Assembly (NCBI GenBank): GCA_016935665.1
Contig: JAFGQN010000096.1
Coordinates: 33,970-97,969, forward strand
Source: Deltaproteobacteria bacterium
GTDB taxonomy: Bacteria > Myxococcota_A > Polyangia > JAAYKL01
Direction: 5' to 3'
DNA: 64,000 bases
The notes beneath the pieces were generated by a model. That model ran no database searches, was not told the origin of the DNA, and worked only from the letters and a program-made list of their open reading frames with translations. Below, one piece after another: positions 41,472 to 49,317 of this stretch (the stretch's first letter is position 1; each line of letters begins with the position of its first letter). A program made the position numbers and the translations under genes.

Positions 41472-43004
41472 TCAATTGATATCATCATTTTGAGCAATCA
41501 TACCGGTAACTTTTTCCAGTTTAGCAAAAGCGATGTTGTATGCAGCTATTTTCTGATGAATCTGCGCCATGATACCAAAATACTCTTTCAATGCATCTTT
41601 CACATCCTTCGATGTGCCTATACCTGTAGCATGGTTTTGTACTGCAGCGAGCATCCATCCTCTGGCGAGACGTTTCGATCGATTCAACGCATCAATCGCA
41701 TTGTGTGTGATAGAGAGTTCCTCGTATACGGTTTCCACTTCCAGCATAATGCCTTCAATGGCTTGTTTTTGATCGAGTACCAACGCGGACAGTTCCGCTT
41801 TCATCTTTTTTAACCTATTAATATCTTTACCAAAATCAAGCGGATATGTCATTACGAGCGCCATTGCCGGAACATATGACCCATAGTTGTAACCGTTTTC
41901 GTAAAGGAACGGTACACTGGTCACGTCTTTTCCGTCTTTTTTCACGTCGACTCCCGGGGTTCGCCCTGCGCGCAGCGAAATGACAAAAGCCAAATCAGGG
42001 ATGAATTCGGTGCGCTGAAATGCCACCTGTGCTTCCCAGGATTTGACAGCATGTTGAAGTGCCTTCAACTCGGGACGATGATTGAGTGCCTGCTGCTGAT
42101 AGTCTTTAAGCGGTTTCAATTCATTGCCGACGATTTGTTGGGGGGCATCGGGAATGTCGACCCGTTTTGTCCCTGGTATTTTGACGAGGAAATTCAATGC
42201 GGCAAGTCCTTGTTTTTCGATAAGAATGGCCTCCTGCTCCATCGCATCCAGCTGTGCTTCGAAAATCTTCAGCCTCACAAGATCAATTTCTGTTTCGGTC
42301 CCTTCCTGGTTTTCCAGGTTTTCTTCCATTTTGGTTCGGGCCTTCTGCAGATGTTTGCGTCCTTCGGAGAGCGTGTACAGCATTTCTCTGGCGCCACTGA
42401 TGGCATGAAATGCCCTGTGGACATTAAATCGGATTTCATCCTGAAGGGACGGCACAAGGGCCTTTTTAGCTTTGATACCTTCTTCAAGAGCTGTTTTGCC
42501 ATACGATAGCTTCCCGGAGGTGGGAATCGGCAAACCGCCCTGAAATTTTATGTGAAAACTGGGGCCCCAACTGTCGTCGCTGCTGATATCGTCGTCACCC
42601 GTGATTTTGACACCGGAAGAGCATTCTTTGACGAGCACTCCGTCCGGATTGGCAGTTCCCCCCGAAATATCCACACATTTGTCAGTGACCATTGCAAATT
42701 TGCCCTGGATGTAAAAATGCGAAAAAGGCTCCCACAACAGTGCTTTGCGCTCTGCATCCAGCGCTTCAAGCCGGTAGCGCTCTGCCGCGATTTGGTCGCT
42801 GTTCTTAATCGCTTTTTCAACACATTCATCCAGCGAAAGGGACACGGTTGAACCGGTTTTTTTTGTATCTGGGGGGCCTTCCAACTCGGCGGCCAGAAGT
42901 ACCTGTGTGGGCGGCAGGAGCAGCACAGCTACTGCGATTGCGCAGGGCAGGGAACAATTAAAATTTTTATTGAAATTTCTATTTGTGTTATTTTGCATAT
43001 TCAT
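41472..43004 (-). CDS. TolC-family outer-membrane efflux protein
   Basis: About 510 residues from ATG 43004; other starts at 42998 and 43031 are possible and none has a clear ribosome site. A signal peptide ends near LLAAE. Two repeated TolC-type helix/strand modules follow: SLDECVEKAIKNSDQIAAERYRLEALDAERKALLW and DYQQQALNHRPELKALQHAVKSWEAQVAFQRTEFIPDLAFVISLRAG, with long coiled helices between and after them. It forms the outer-membrane channel for efflux or secretion. No inner-membrane pump is adjacent. The MlaC-like gene is the next on the strand; a joint role in lipid traffic is only suggested by order. Confidence 0.86.
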   Translation of the reverse strand: MNMQNNTNRNFNKNFNCSLPCAIAVAVLLLPPTQVLLAAELEGPPDTKKTGSTVSLSLDECVEKAIKNSDQIAAERYRLEALDAERKALLWEPFSHFYIQGKFAMVTDKCVDISGGTANPDGVLVKECSSGVKITGDDDISSDDSWGPSFHIKFQGGLPIPTSGKLSYGKTALEEGIKAKKALVPSLQDEIRFNVHRAFHAISGAREMLYTLSEGRKHLQKARTKMEENLENQEGTETEIDLVRLKIFEAQLDAMEQEAILIEKQGLAALNFLVKIPGTKRVDIPDAPQQIVGNELKPLKDYQQQALNHRPELKALQHAVKSWEAQVAFQRTEFIPDLAFVISLRAGRTPGVDVKKDGKDVTSVPFLYENGYNYGSYVPAMALVMTYPLDFGKDINRLKKMKAELSALVLDQKQAIEGIMLEVETVYEELSITHNAIDALNRSKRLARGWMLAAVQNHATGIGTSKDVKDALKEYFGIMAQIHQKIAAYNIAFAKLEKVTGMIAQNDDIN

Positions 43005-43237
43005 TGTTTTCAGAATGCGATTAGAGTTCATTGATGGGACGTTGTGTAGCAAAATTTTGGCGGTGACAAAAGGCAATATATTTTAAAACACTTTTGAAAT
43101 GCTGAAGGTGACGGAATTAATATGACAGTATGCGATTCTTGTGCTCAGGGATCGCCTTTAATACTGAATTTCTTGACAGTAATAAAAAAAAAAAACCAGG
43201 TTGTGTAAAAAGTTGTTGCCAAGATGAAGCTCGGGAA

Positions 43238-43243
43238 TATAAT
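43238..43243 (+). promoter_or_regulatory. Consensus -10 hexamer for the tRNA cluster
   Basis: TATAAT at 43238-43243 is a perfect -10 match, with TTGCCA (43217-43222, spacing 15) or TTGTTG (43213-43218, spacing 19) as -35. The tRNA-His gene begins 46 bases downstream. No other good pair was seen in the gap. Confidence 0.5.
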
Positions 43244-43253
43244 CCCACTTCCG

Positions 43254-43280
43254 TTGACACGATGTCTGACATCTTGTCAA
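43254..43280. promoter_or_regulatory. 27-base near-perfect dyad between promoter and tRNA-His
   Basis: Arms TTGACA and TGTCAA enclose inner arms GATGTC and GACATC around a central T. Twelve of the thirteen pairs match; only c43260/t43274 fails. It could bind a dimeric regulator or form a hairpin in the pre-tRNA leader. Confidence 0.45.
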
Positions 43281-43289
43281 TGGAATCAT

Positions 43290-43362
43290 GGTGAGAATAG
43301 TTCAATGGTAGAGCCCCGGCTTGTGGTGCCGGTTGTTGCGGGTTCGAATCCCGTTTCTCACC
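43290..43362 (+). tRNA. tRNA-His: tRNA-His (anticodon GTG)
   Basis: The acceptor stem GTGAGAA pairs with TTCTCAC. The anticodon loop TTGTGGT lies between CCGGC and GCCGG, giving anticodon GTG. The T arm is GCGGG TTCGAAT CCCGT. The extra 5' G (43290) opposite the discriminator C (43362) is the usual histidine identity feature. CCA is not encoded. Confidence 0.95.
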
Positions 43363-43393
43363 CTTTGAGAACGATTCGCGTTTTCGTTTTTTT

Positions 43394-43467
43394 GCGCTCG
43401 TAGCTCAGTTGGATAGAGCGTCGGACTTCGAATCCGCAGGTCGGGTGTTCGAGTCACCCCGAGCGTG
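43394..43467 (+). tRNA. tRNA-Arg: tRNA-Arg (anticodon TCG)
   Basis: Acceptor stem GCGCTCG pairs with CGAGCGT (one G-U). The D arm is GCTC AGTTGGATA GAGC, the anticodon loop CTTCGAA gives TCG, and the T arm is GGGTG TTCGAGT CACCC. CCA is not encoded. Thirty-one bases follow the histidine gene. Confidence 0.95.
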
Positions 43468-43477
43468 CAATTAAATC

Positions 43478-43551
43478 GCGCCAATAGCTCAACTAGGCAG
43501 AGCAGCGGACTCTTAATCCGGAGGTTGAAGGTTCGATTCCTTCTTGGCGCA
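43478..43551 (+). tRNA. tRNA-Lys: tRNA-Lys (anticodon CTT)
   Basis: Acceptor stem GCGCCAA pairs with TTGGCGC. The anticodon loop CTCTTAA gives CTT. The T arm is GAAGG TTCGATT CCTTC. The anticodon stem GCGGA/TCCGG has a G-G mismatch at positions 27-43. CCA is not encoded. It decodes AAG beside whichever tRNA-Lys(TTT) lies elsewhere. Confidence 0.92.
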
Positions 43552-43593
43552 ATAATCTAAAATTACTTTTCCAATAAAGTGGTCTGACCATAA

Positions 43594-44628
43594 ATGATCG
43601 AATCCCTATCAGTTTTAAAGAAAATCTCTAAAGAGCAGGGAATTGATACCATAACCTCGGACGCCATTGATACAGTTTCAATTCTGCTGGATGAAGGATT
43701 GGAAGAAATCATCACTTTTCTGGATAAAAGTGTCGAAACCGCACCTGATCCGGTCACTCAAATTTCTTCGTACATACTGGATGCCGGCGGTAAGCGTATT
43801 CGCCCGTCACTTTGTCTGCTTTGTGCGAAGGCGTTTTCGGATACAGCAACACCAGTTGAACTGGCTGTGGTCTGTGAGCTTCTGCACAATGCCACACTGC
43901 TCCATGATGACGTCATTGATGAAGGCGATATGCGCCGGGGAAAACCCGCAGCCCGGATGGTATGGAGCAACGCATTGTCTATATTGGGAGGCGATTACAT
44001 GCTGATGAGATGTGTCGAGATTATTTCATCGATGCCATCGATTTACATGAATCAGTTTGTTTCTACCCTAAAGTCTCTGGTGGAGGGCGAAATTGTTCAA
44101 TTGCGCCTTCGTGAAAGTGTGGCCACAAGCAATGAAGACTATTTTCGAATAGTCGATGGCAAAACCTCCAGCCTGTTTGGTTTTGCCTCCTTCGCTGGCG
44201 CAGCTGCCGGGGAGGCGTCATCCAGCGATATAAAAAAGATGGAAACATTTGGTCGCAATATCGGCGTTTCGTTTCAGCTGATAGATGACGTATTGGACTA
44301 TTCATCTGACGCGGGCGTGCTTGGAAAGAATTTGCTGGCGGACATCTCACAGGGAAAGATGACGCTTCCGGTTATCATTGCGGCCGAGAAAAATGAAAAG
44401 GTGGTTGACGCGCTCTGCCGGCTTCAAAGAGGGGACGATGTGGCAGCATGCGCGGAGGAAATCGCTGTGGCTGTTAAACGTTCCGGGGCGCTCGACATTG
44501 CCCGGGAAGAAGCGGCAAAATATACCGATTTGGCGGTTGCTGCACTGGAGACTGTTTCCGCCTCGAATGCCGCGGTAATTGCTGTCTTAAAACAACTGGC
44601 CTTGTCATTGCTTCACCGAGGCAATTGA
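43594..44628 (+). CDS. ispB: Polyprenyl (octaprenyl-type) diphosphate synthase
   Basis: 344 residues with the trans-prenyltransferase blocks: GGKRIRPSLCLLCAKAF, LLHDDVIDEGDMRRGKPA (first Asp-rich motif), GGDYML, EGEIVQLR, GKTSSLFGFA, FQLIDDVLDYSSD (second Asp-rich motif), KMTLPVI. The enzyme lengthens farnesyl diphosphate to the long chain used for the quinone side chain. The residue at the fifth position before the first motif is small, consistent with long products, but the chain length cannot be fixed by sequence. It lies directly after the tRNA cluster. The length is slightly longer than Escherichia coli IspB. Confidence 0.92.
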   Translation: MIESLSVLKKISKEQGIDTITSDAIDTVSILLDEGLEEIITFLDKSVETAPDPVTQISSYILDAGGKRIRPSLCLLCAKAFSDTATPVELAVVCELLHNATLLHDDVIDEGDMRRGKPAARMVWSNALSILGGDYMLMRCVEIISSMPSIYMNQFVSTLKSLVEGEIVQLRLRESVATSNEDYFRIVDGKTSSLFGFASFAGAAAGEASSSDIKKMETFGRNIGVSFQLIDDVLDYSSDAGVLGKNLLADISQGKMTLPVIIAAEKNEKVVDALCRLQRGDDVAACAEEIAVAVKRSGALDIAREEAAKYTDLAVAALETVSASNAAVIAVLKQLALSLLHRGN

Positions 44629-44682
44629 TCTTCCCGCTCTCTCTTCTGGACAAATACTGTCAGCGCGGTACATTTCATCGCT

Positions 44683-46305
44683 ATGAAGGATTTGATAATC
44701 ATCAGTGATTTTCATCTTGGAGAAGGACGCCGCGATAAAAGACGGTACGCACCCACAGAGGATTTTTTTCACGATGAAGATTTTTCCCGTTTTCTGGAAT
44801 ATATAGACGAAACTTACAACGGAAAACATGAGGATGTGACCCTGGTCCTCAATGGGGATATCTTCGATTTTTTAACGGTTACAACAATCCCATCGGAATC
44901 GGTGGCCAAAGAGATGGGATTTCAAATCACAGGTGCGGAGAAACGATTTGGTCTGCATGCAACGGCGGCGAAGTCCGTTTTCAAACTCAATGTTATTGCA
45001 AAGGGACATTCGATTTTTTTCAAAGCGCTTTCCCGGTTTATCGCAAAAGGGTATCAGGTGGAAATTCTTAGGGGGAACCACGATTTGGAACTGTTTTTCC
45101 CGGAAGTTCAACAGCGATTGCTACACATTCTCGCCAGCGTTCGAAACGGTGCCACCTGGCCACAGCTAAAAAAGCAGGTGCGTTTCCATCAACTGTTTTA
45201 CCGGGAACCGGGACGTGTTCATATCGAGCATGGTCATCAGTATGACGCGACAAACAGCAATCGTTTTCCATTGAATCCAGTGTTCTGGCGAAAACACAAA
45301 ATTGGCCATACGGAGATTGAAGAGGAAACGCTGGACTATCCCATCGGATCGGTGTTTGTGAAGTATTTTTACAATCGCGTCCGACGGTTTGATCCCTATG
45401 CGCCCCGATTGCTGTCTCCTGAACAGTATCTTGATTTTATCCGGCGTTACAATGTATTCGATGTCTGGCGGGTGTATAAAGATCATTATCCGTATTTCAT
45501 CGCTGCATTAAGTCCCAGTACAGACGTGGGGGTTGGTGGCATATCCAAACTTGAAAAGATTCAACATCAGACCGAAGATCAAAAGCTGGCCAAAAAGGCG
45601 GGAATTGAAGATTTTTACCGGCAGTGGGAAGACTTGAAAGTGTCTCCCGAACCGGCAAATAAGGCGGCCGTTGTTAAAAAAGCCATGGAGCCTCTGGTTC
45701 GACGTGCCATGTGGGGTGGGGTGTTTGCGTTTGGCGTTCTTTACATGTGGATTCTCTTTTTCACATTGATTCAGGAGATTCCATGGCTGGCGGCCAATGC
45801 GTTTATTATGGCCATATTTGCCGCTCTTACGATTATTGGCGCGTTTTGGGTGTGGAGTCATTTTCGTTCGAAAATGAAACAGTGGAATGTAACTGAGCAT
45901 CAACAAATGAAAATTGCTGCGACGAAGCTGGCCGGGATAACAGACGCGAAAATCATGATATTCGGTCACTCACATCAAGTGGCAAATATGGTGTTGAATG
46001 ATCAGGGGCAAGTATACGCCAATAGCGGCACCTGGACTGTGGTGTCGAATCCATGGAACCGGATTGTGAGAGATGCGAGGCGTCTGACATTTTTGCGGGT
46101 AAAAAAGAACGATGTCGAATTACTGCGATGGAACATTGATGGTATCCGCTTTGATCCCGTTCCTTTGTTTTATCTGGATAGTGATGTAGAGGCCATTATT
46201 CACGCAGAGGAAGTGGATGATGATTTGTCAACAAACCGAGAACATTCCTGGTTGCCAGGAGCGGCGTTTGACGCGGAGAGCGAGCAAACGGACGACTATG
46301 AATAA
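44683..46305 (+). CDS. Calcineurin-like metallophosphoesterase with C-terminal membrane segments
   Basis: 540 residues. Metallophosphoesterase motifs: SDFHLGEG (residues about 8-15), LNGDIFDF, LRGNHDLELFF, IEHGHQYD and FGHSHQVANMVL with ANSGTWT. Two hydrophobic helices (about residues 347-392) split the last His motif from the rest, an arrangement that keeps the active site on the cytoplasmic face. The first blocks resemble LpxH/UDP-diacylglucosamine pyrophosphatases, but the length and membrane part differ. It overlaps the DUF4870 gene by eight bases. Confidence 0.85.
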   Translation: MKDLIIISDFHLGEGRRDKRRYAPTEDFFHDEDFSRFLEYIDETYNGKHEDVTLVLNGDIFDFLTVTTIPSESVAKEMGFQITGAEKRFGLHATAAKSVFKLNVIAKGHSIFFKALSRFIAKGYQVEILRGNHDLELFFPEVQQRLLHILASVRNGATWPQLKKQVRFHQLFYREPGRVHIEHGHQYDATNSNRFPLNPVFWRKHKIGHTEIEEETLDYPIGSVFVKYFYNRVRRFDPYAPRLLSPEQYLDFIRRYNVFDVWRVYKDHYPYFIAALSPSTDVGVGGISKLEKIQHQTEDQKLAKKAGIEDFYRQWEDLKVSPEPANKAAVVKKAMEPLVRRAMWGGVFAFGVLYMWILFFTLIQEIPWLAANAFIMAIFAALTIIGAFWVWSHFRSKMKQWNVTEHQQMKIAATKLAGITDAKIMIFGHSHQVANMVLNDQGQVYANSGTWTVVSNPWNRIVRDARRLTFLRVKKNDVELLRWNIDGIRFDPVPLFYLDSDVEAIIHAEEVDDDLSTNREHSWLPGAAFDAESEQTDDYE

Positions 46306-46675
46306 CCGTTTTTTTTCGATTTGGAATGTGGATAATACGCCCTGCAGTACGGGGTTACAGCAGAATACCGCCAGCGCACTGGCCTGTCTGTTTGGCATTG
46401 TTTTTGTATTTGCCGAATATCAAAACCGATTCGTGCGATATTGTGCAGTTCAATCCCTTTTTGCCGGTGCAATTTGGATGCTGGTTTTTATTGCATTGTC
46501 TGTGTTGTCGCTGACGCCTTTGCTTGGGGCGGTTTTTTTGCTGGCACGAGCGCTTTTCACGTTACTGATGATGGTTGCTGTTGGCGTAATGGCTTACCTT
46601 GCATACAAAGGAAAAAAAGTGGTGTTGCCGTGGGTAAGCAAATATGCCGAAAACTGGAGTGCGCCGGATGAATGA
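46298..46675 (+). CDS. DUF4870-like small membrane protein
   Basis: About 125 residues. Landmarks of DUF4870: TGLQQNTASALACLFGIVFVFAEYQNRFVRYCAVQSLFAG, two to three further hydrophobic stretches and a terminal GKKVVLPWVSKYAENW that resembles the KLPxIGxxAE end of that family. It starts inside the metallophosphoesterase tail and its own end overlaps the next gene by eight bases. The operon arrangement suggests a link to the phosphoesterase, function unknown. An upstream in-frame extension to 46217 lies inside the previous gene and is not favoured. Confidence 0.78.
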   Translation: MNNRFFSIWNVDNTPCSTGLQQNTASALACLFGIVFVFAEYQNRFVRYCAVQSLFAGAIWMLVFIALSVLSLTPLLGAVFLLARALFTLLMMVAVGVMAYLAYKGKKVVLPWVSKYAENWSAPDE

Positions 46676-47606
46676 AACGAAGCCGATTTTGTCTCCGTGT
46701 CGGTCGTGCAAAAAAATGGTATGTCGCACCCACGGTCGTGATTGCTACAACGTGCGCGACGATTCCAAAGACGTCTATCTCGGCAGCAAAGAAATATTGG
46801 CCAATGCAAAGGCTGCATCGGCACTGGTGGATAACGGGCGCGCCGGACAACTCAACCGGATTGAAGAGATAATTGAGTTTTGTCGTGAACGCCTGTTTCA
46901 AACCGTTGGTGTGGCATATTGTTTTGGTATTAAAAATCTGGCGATGGAGTTTTGCCAGATTCTGGAAAATGCCGGTTTCAATACGGTTCCTGTTTCGTGC
47001 ACCAGCGGCGCAGTGATGGAGAGAGAAATCGATTCACAAAAGCAGGGCGATGTGGTGTCGTGTAATCCCGCGGGGCAGGCATTGGTGCTTAATCAAAAAA
47101 AACCGGATTTTGTGGTGGAGATGGGATTGTGTCTGGGTCATGACGTTATTTTTCATGAGACCCTGATGCTTCCTTTTACCGTTTTAATGGTAAAAGACAG
47201 AACCGTTCGACATCACCCCGCATCATTGTTCTTTGGCTATGAAGATTTAAACACTGCTTTTTTAAAAGGCCTTGACGATTCGTTTGCAATGAAGTCTCCG
47301 CAATGGTTGTTCGAACGTTTGACCGAGGTTCCAAAATTGCTTACCATTATTGATTTTCGATCGGCCGAAGCATTCCAGAAAGCACATATCCAGGGAAGCA
47401 TGAACATGTTGCTCAAAGAATTGCCCAACCGGCTTTCCGAACTCGATAGACACAAGGCGACGATTTGTGTGTGCAATGGAAGCGTTCAATCCGCTTATGG
47501 AATCATGTTTTTATTTTCCCGCGGATTTGGGGATGTGCACAATCTTTCAGGGGGATTTTCAAGGTGGCAGCGGGATGGGTTTCCTTCTGAAGCGTCTTCG
47601 CAGTAG
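46668..47606 (+). CDS. DUF1847 metal-binding protein fused to rhodanese domain
   Basis: About 312 residues from ATG 46668 (GGAG upstream). The first 200 residues match DUF1847: SCKKMVCRTHGRDCYNVRDD (cysteine set), NRIEEIIEFCRERLFQTVGVAYCFGI, CNPAGQALVLNQKKPDFVVEMGLCLGHDVIF, VKDRTVRHHP. The final 90 residues are a rhodanese: VPKLLTIIDFRSAEAFQKAHIQGSMNM, ICVCNGSVQSAYG (catalytic Cys in the CxGS-like loop) and LSGGFSRWQRDGFP. DUF1847 proteins are thought to bind metal and are common in anaerobes; the fusion suggests sulfur or persulfide handling. Overlaps the DUF4870 gene by eight bases. Confidence 0.88.
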   Translation: MNETKPILSPCRSCKKMVCRTHGRDCYNVRDDSKDVYLGSKEILANAKAASALVDNGRAGQLNRIEEIIEFCRERLFQTVGVAYCFGIKNLAMEFCQILENAGFNTVPVSCTSGAVMEREIDSQKQGDVVSCNPAGQALVLNQKKPDFVVEMGLCLGHDVIFHETLMLPFTVLMVKDRTVRHHPASLFFGYEDLNTAFLKGLDDSFAMKSPQWLFERLTEVPKLLTIIDFRSAEAFQKAHIQGSMNMLLKELPNRLSELDRHKATICVCNGSVQSAYGIMFLFSRGFGDVHNLSGGFSRWQRDGFPSEASSQ

Positions 47607-47626
47607 TGATTGCGAAAGGCATCGGA

Positions 47627-48397
47627 CTAGATTCCCACGAAAACATTTCCGCCATTTACAGGGATAAAAGCCCCCGTGATGAACGCAGCCAAATCCGACG
47701 CCAAAAATGCCACCGCGTTGGCAATGTCTTTTGCGTCACCCAGACGACGCATAGGCACGGTTTCCGCGTATTTCTGTTGCGCCTCCAAAATGGCCGGTTT
47801 TGTACTTTTTGTTTTTATCCATCCTGGTGCAATTTGATTTACTGTCACACAATGCGGTCCCACTTCTCTGGCGAGGACGCGAAGAACACCGTCCATACCT
47901 CTTTTGCCAGAGACGTAAGCCGATTGTGTTTCGAATGCCTGGACGGACGTTTCGGTGTTAATGCCAATGAAGCGTCCCCATCGATTGGTAATCATGTGCG
48001 GAACAAATGCTTTCGCCATTAAGACGTTTTGCATCACACAGCTTTTAAACTGGTTTTCGTAGTCTTCGATTTCCTCATCCAGAACAGATTGCCATGGAAA
48101 AATCTGTGAGACAGCGTTGGTTACCACGATGTCCGGCAACGTGAAATTGCTTTCGATCTCTTGTTTCATAGTCAACACGTCAGTCTGTAAACCGATGTCG
48201 CCCTGGACAATGAATGCGCTTCGCTCCATGTGTGTCACGGCGTCCTGCAGAGCCTGTGCCTTCGCTCGATTTTGTTTGCAGTGGATAATCACGTTGGCGC
48301 CACATTGGGCCAGCGCAAGCACCATGGCCTCTCCCAGTTGCCCGGTGGCGCCGGTAACCAGAGCGGTTTTGTCTGTCAGATGAATAGTCAGCGGCAT
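47627..48397 (-). CDS. Short-chain dehydrogenase/reductase (FabG-like)
   Basis: 256 residues with a Rossmann start TALVTGATGQLGEAM (the TGxxxGxG motif is close to TGATGQLG), IVVTNAVSQ, and a catalytic tetrad with Tyr-Lys in YVSGK (residue about 155-159). The substrate-binding end NGGNVFVGI is typical of 3-oxoacyl-ACP reductase-like members. The Asn-Ala in VVTNAV replaces the usual NNAG, as in some SDR. The gene follows the IMP cyclohydrolase gene by eight bases on the same strand and likely shares its mRNA; no pathway link is evident. Confidence 0.85.
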   Translation of the reverse strand: MPLTIHLTDKTALVTGATGQLGEAMVLALAQCGANVIIHCKQNRAKAQALQDAVTHMERSAFIVQGDIGLQTDVLTMKQEIESNFTLPDIVVTNAVSQIFPWQSVLDEEIEDYENQFKSCVMQNVLMAKAFVPHMITNRWGRFIGINTETSVQAFETQSAYVSGKRGMDGVLRVLAREVGPHCVTVNQIAPGWIKTKSTKPAILEAQQKYAETVPMRRLGDAKDIANAVAFLASDLAAFITGAFIPVNGGNVFVGI

Positions 48398-48405
48398 AAA
48401 TAAAC

Positions 48406-49140
48406 TCAGTCGCCATCATGACAGTTTTTTACAGCGATTTTCACCGTTTTTCCCGTTACATCCACTTCTTTTACACCCAGTGATACGCGATTGTCAGAAT
48501 CCAGCGCGTTCCAGTACGTATTTAGAATATCTTCGATGGCGCCTTCCAGCGGCATCAGCAGTGGCAATGTATTAAACGAGGGGAGGGGATTGCCGTCGCC
48601 CATATAGGTGGTGAGGCAATATCCGAACCCCTCCTCCGGGGTGGCGGGCGAAAAGGTGGACCGATCGGTCAGGTCGGTGTTTGTCGGATTGGCGGACAGA
48701 ACACTCATTTTCAACTCTGGTGCGTCGCCTGTACAATCAATCATTGCCGATATTCTCGGAGTGAAATTGGGAGCGTCGGGCTCTCTCTCTCGGGTCCGCA
48801 ACGCTTTTACAAAACAGTCGCCATTTTTTAAAAAATCAAAGATTGTTTTTGTCTGGTCGCCGTTGCTGACCAGCTGGATGCCATCGTGGGTGAGCATGGC
48901 GTCGTAAATAATGAGACTGGGGTCTGTGACTTTGCTTTCATCCACCGGTTCGGTCCAGAGCCTATCGCCTTCGAATCGAAATCGGCGATTGCGGCTGTTT
49001 TCACTTCTTCCCATGATAAAATAAACAATGGCCCAGTTGCTGCTTCCCTGCAGGCGGCCCACCACAATGCCTCGACCCGGATATGGATTGTTTTTTAAAT
49101 GAGAATTAAAATTACTGGCGGCGAGTTCTTTTGCGCTCAT
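48406..49140 (-). CDS. purO: IMP cyclohydrolase, PurO type
   Basis: About 244 residues from ATG 49140, with AAGGAG seven bases upstream. The PurO pattern (PF07826) is clear: HLKNNPYPGRGIVVGRLQG, WAIVYFIMGRSENSRNRRF, LIIYDAMLTHDGIQLVSNGDQTKTI, TPRISAMIDC. PurO closes the imidazole carboxamide ring to inosinate, the last purine step, and is best known from archaea, with bacterial members too. Most bacteria use PurH. Whether PurH is also present cannot be seen here. A longer in-frame start at 49314 lacks a ribosome site. Confidence 0.88.
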   Translation of the reverse strand: MSAKELAASNFNSHLKNNPYPGRGIVVGRLQGSSNWAIVYFIMGRSENSRNRRFRFEGDRLWTEPVDESKVTDPSLIIYDAMLTHDGIQLVSNGDQTKTIFDFLKNGDCFVKALRTREREPDAPNFTPRISAMIDCTGDAPELKMSVLSANPTNTDLTDRSTFSPATPEEGFGYCLTTYMGDGNPLPSFNTLPLLMPLEGAIEDILNTYWNALDSDNRVSLGVKEVDVTGKTVKIAVKNCHDGD

Positions 49141-49317
49141 ATAATAACTCCTTAAAATAGTTTCGAACCAACATCGATTGCCTGCTGCGAGCAATTTGTT
49201 TTTGGCAGCGAACCTGGATTTATGCGAAATCGAACGATTGTTCAAGGCAAAGCATGGTTGTGTGAGAAAATTCACACAATGTGAGCGGTATTGCGCACGA
49301 TTGTGAACGGTCATAAA

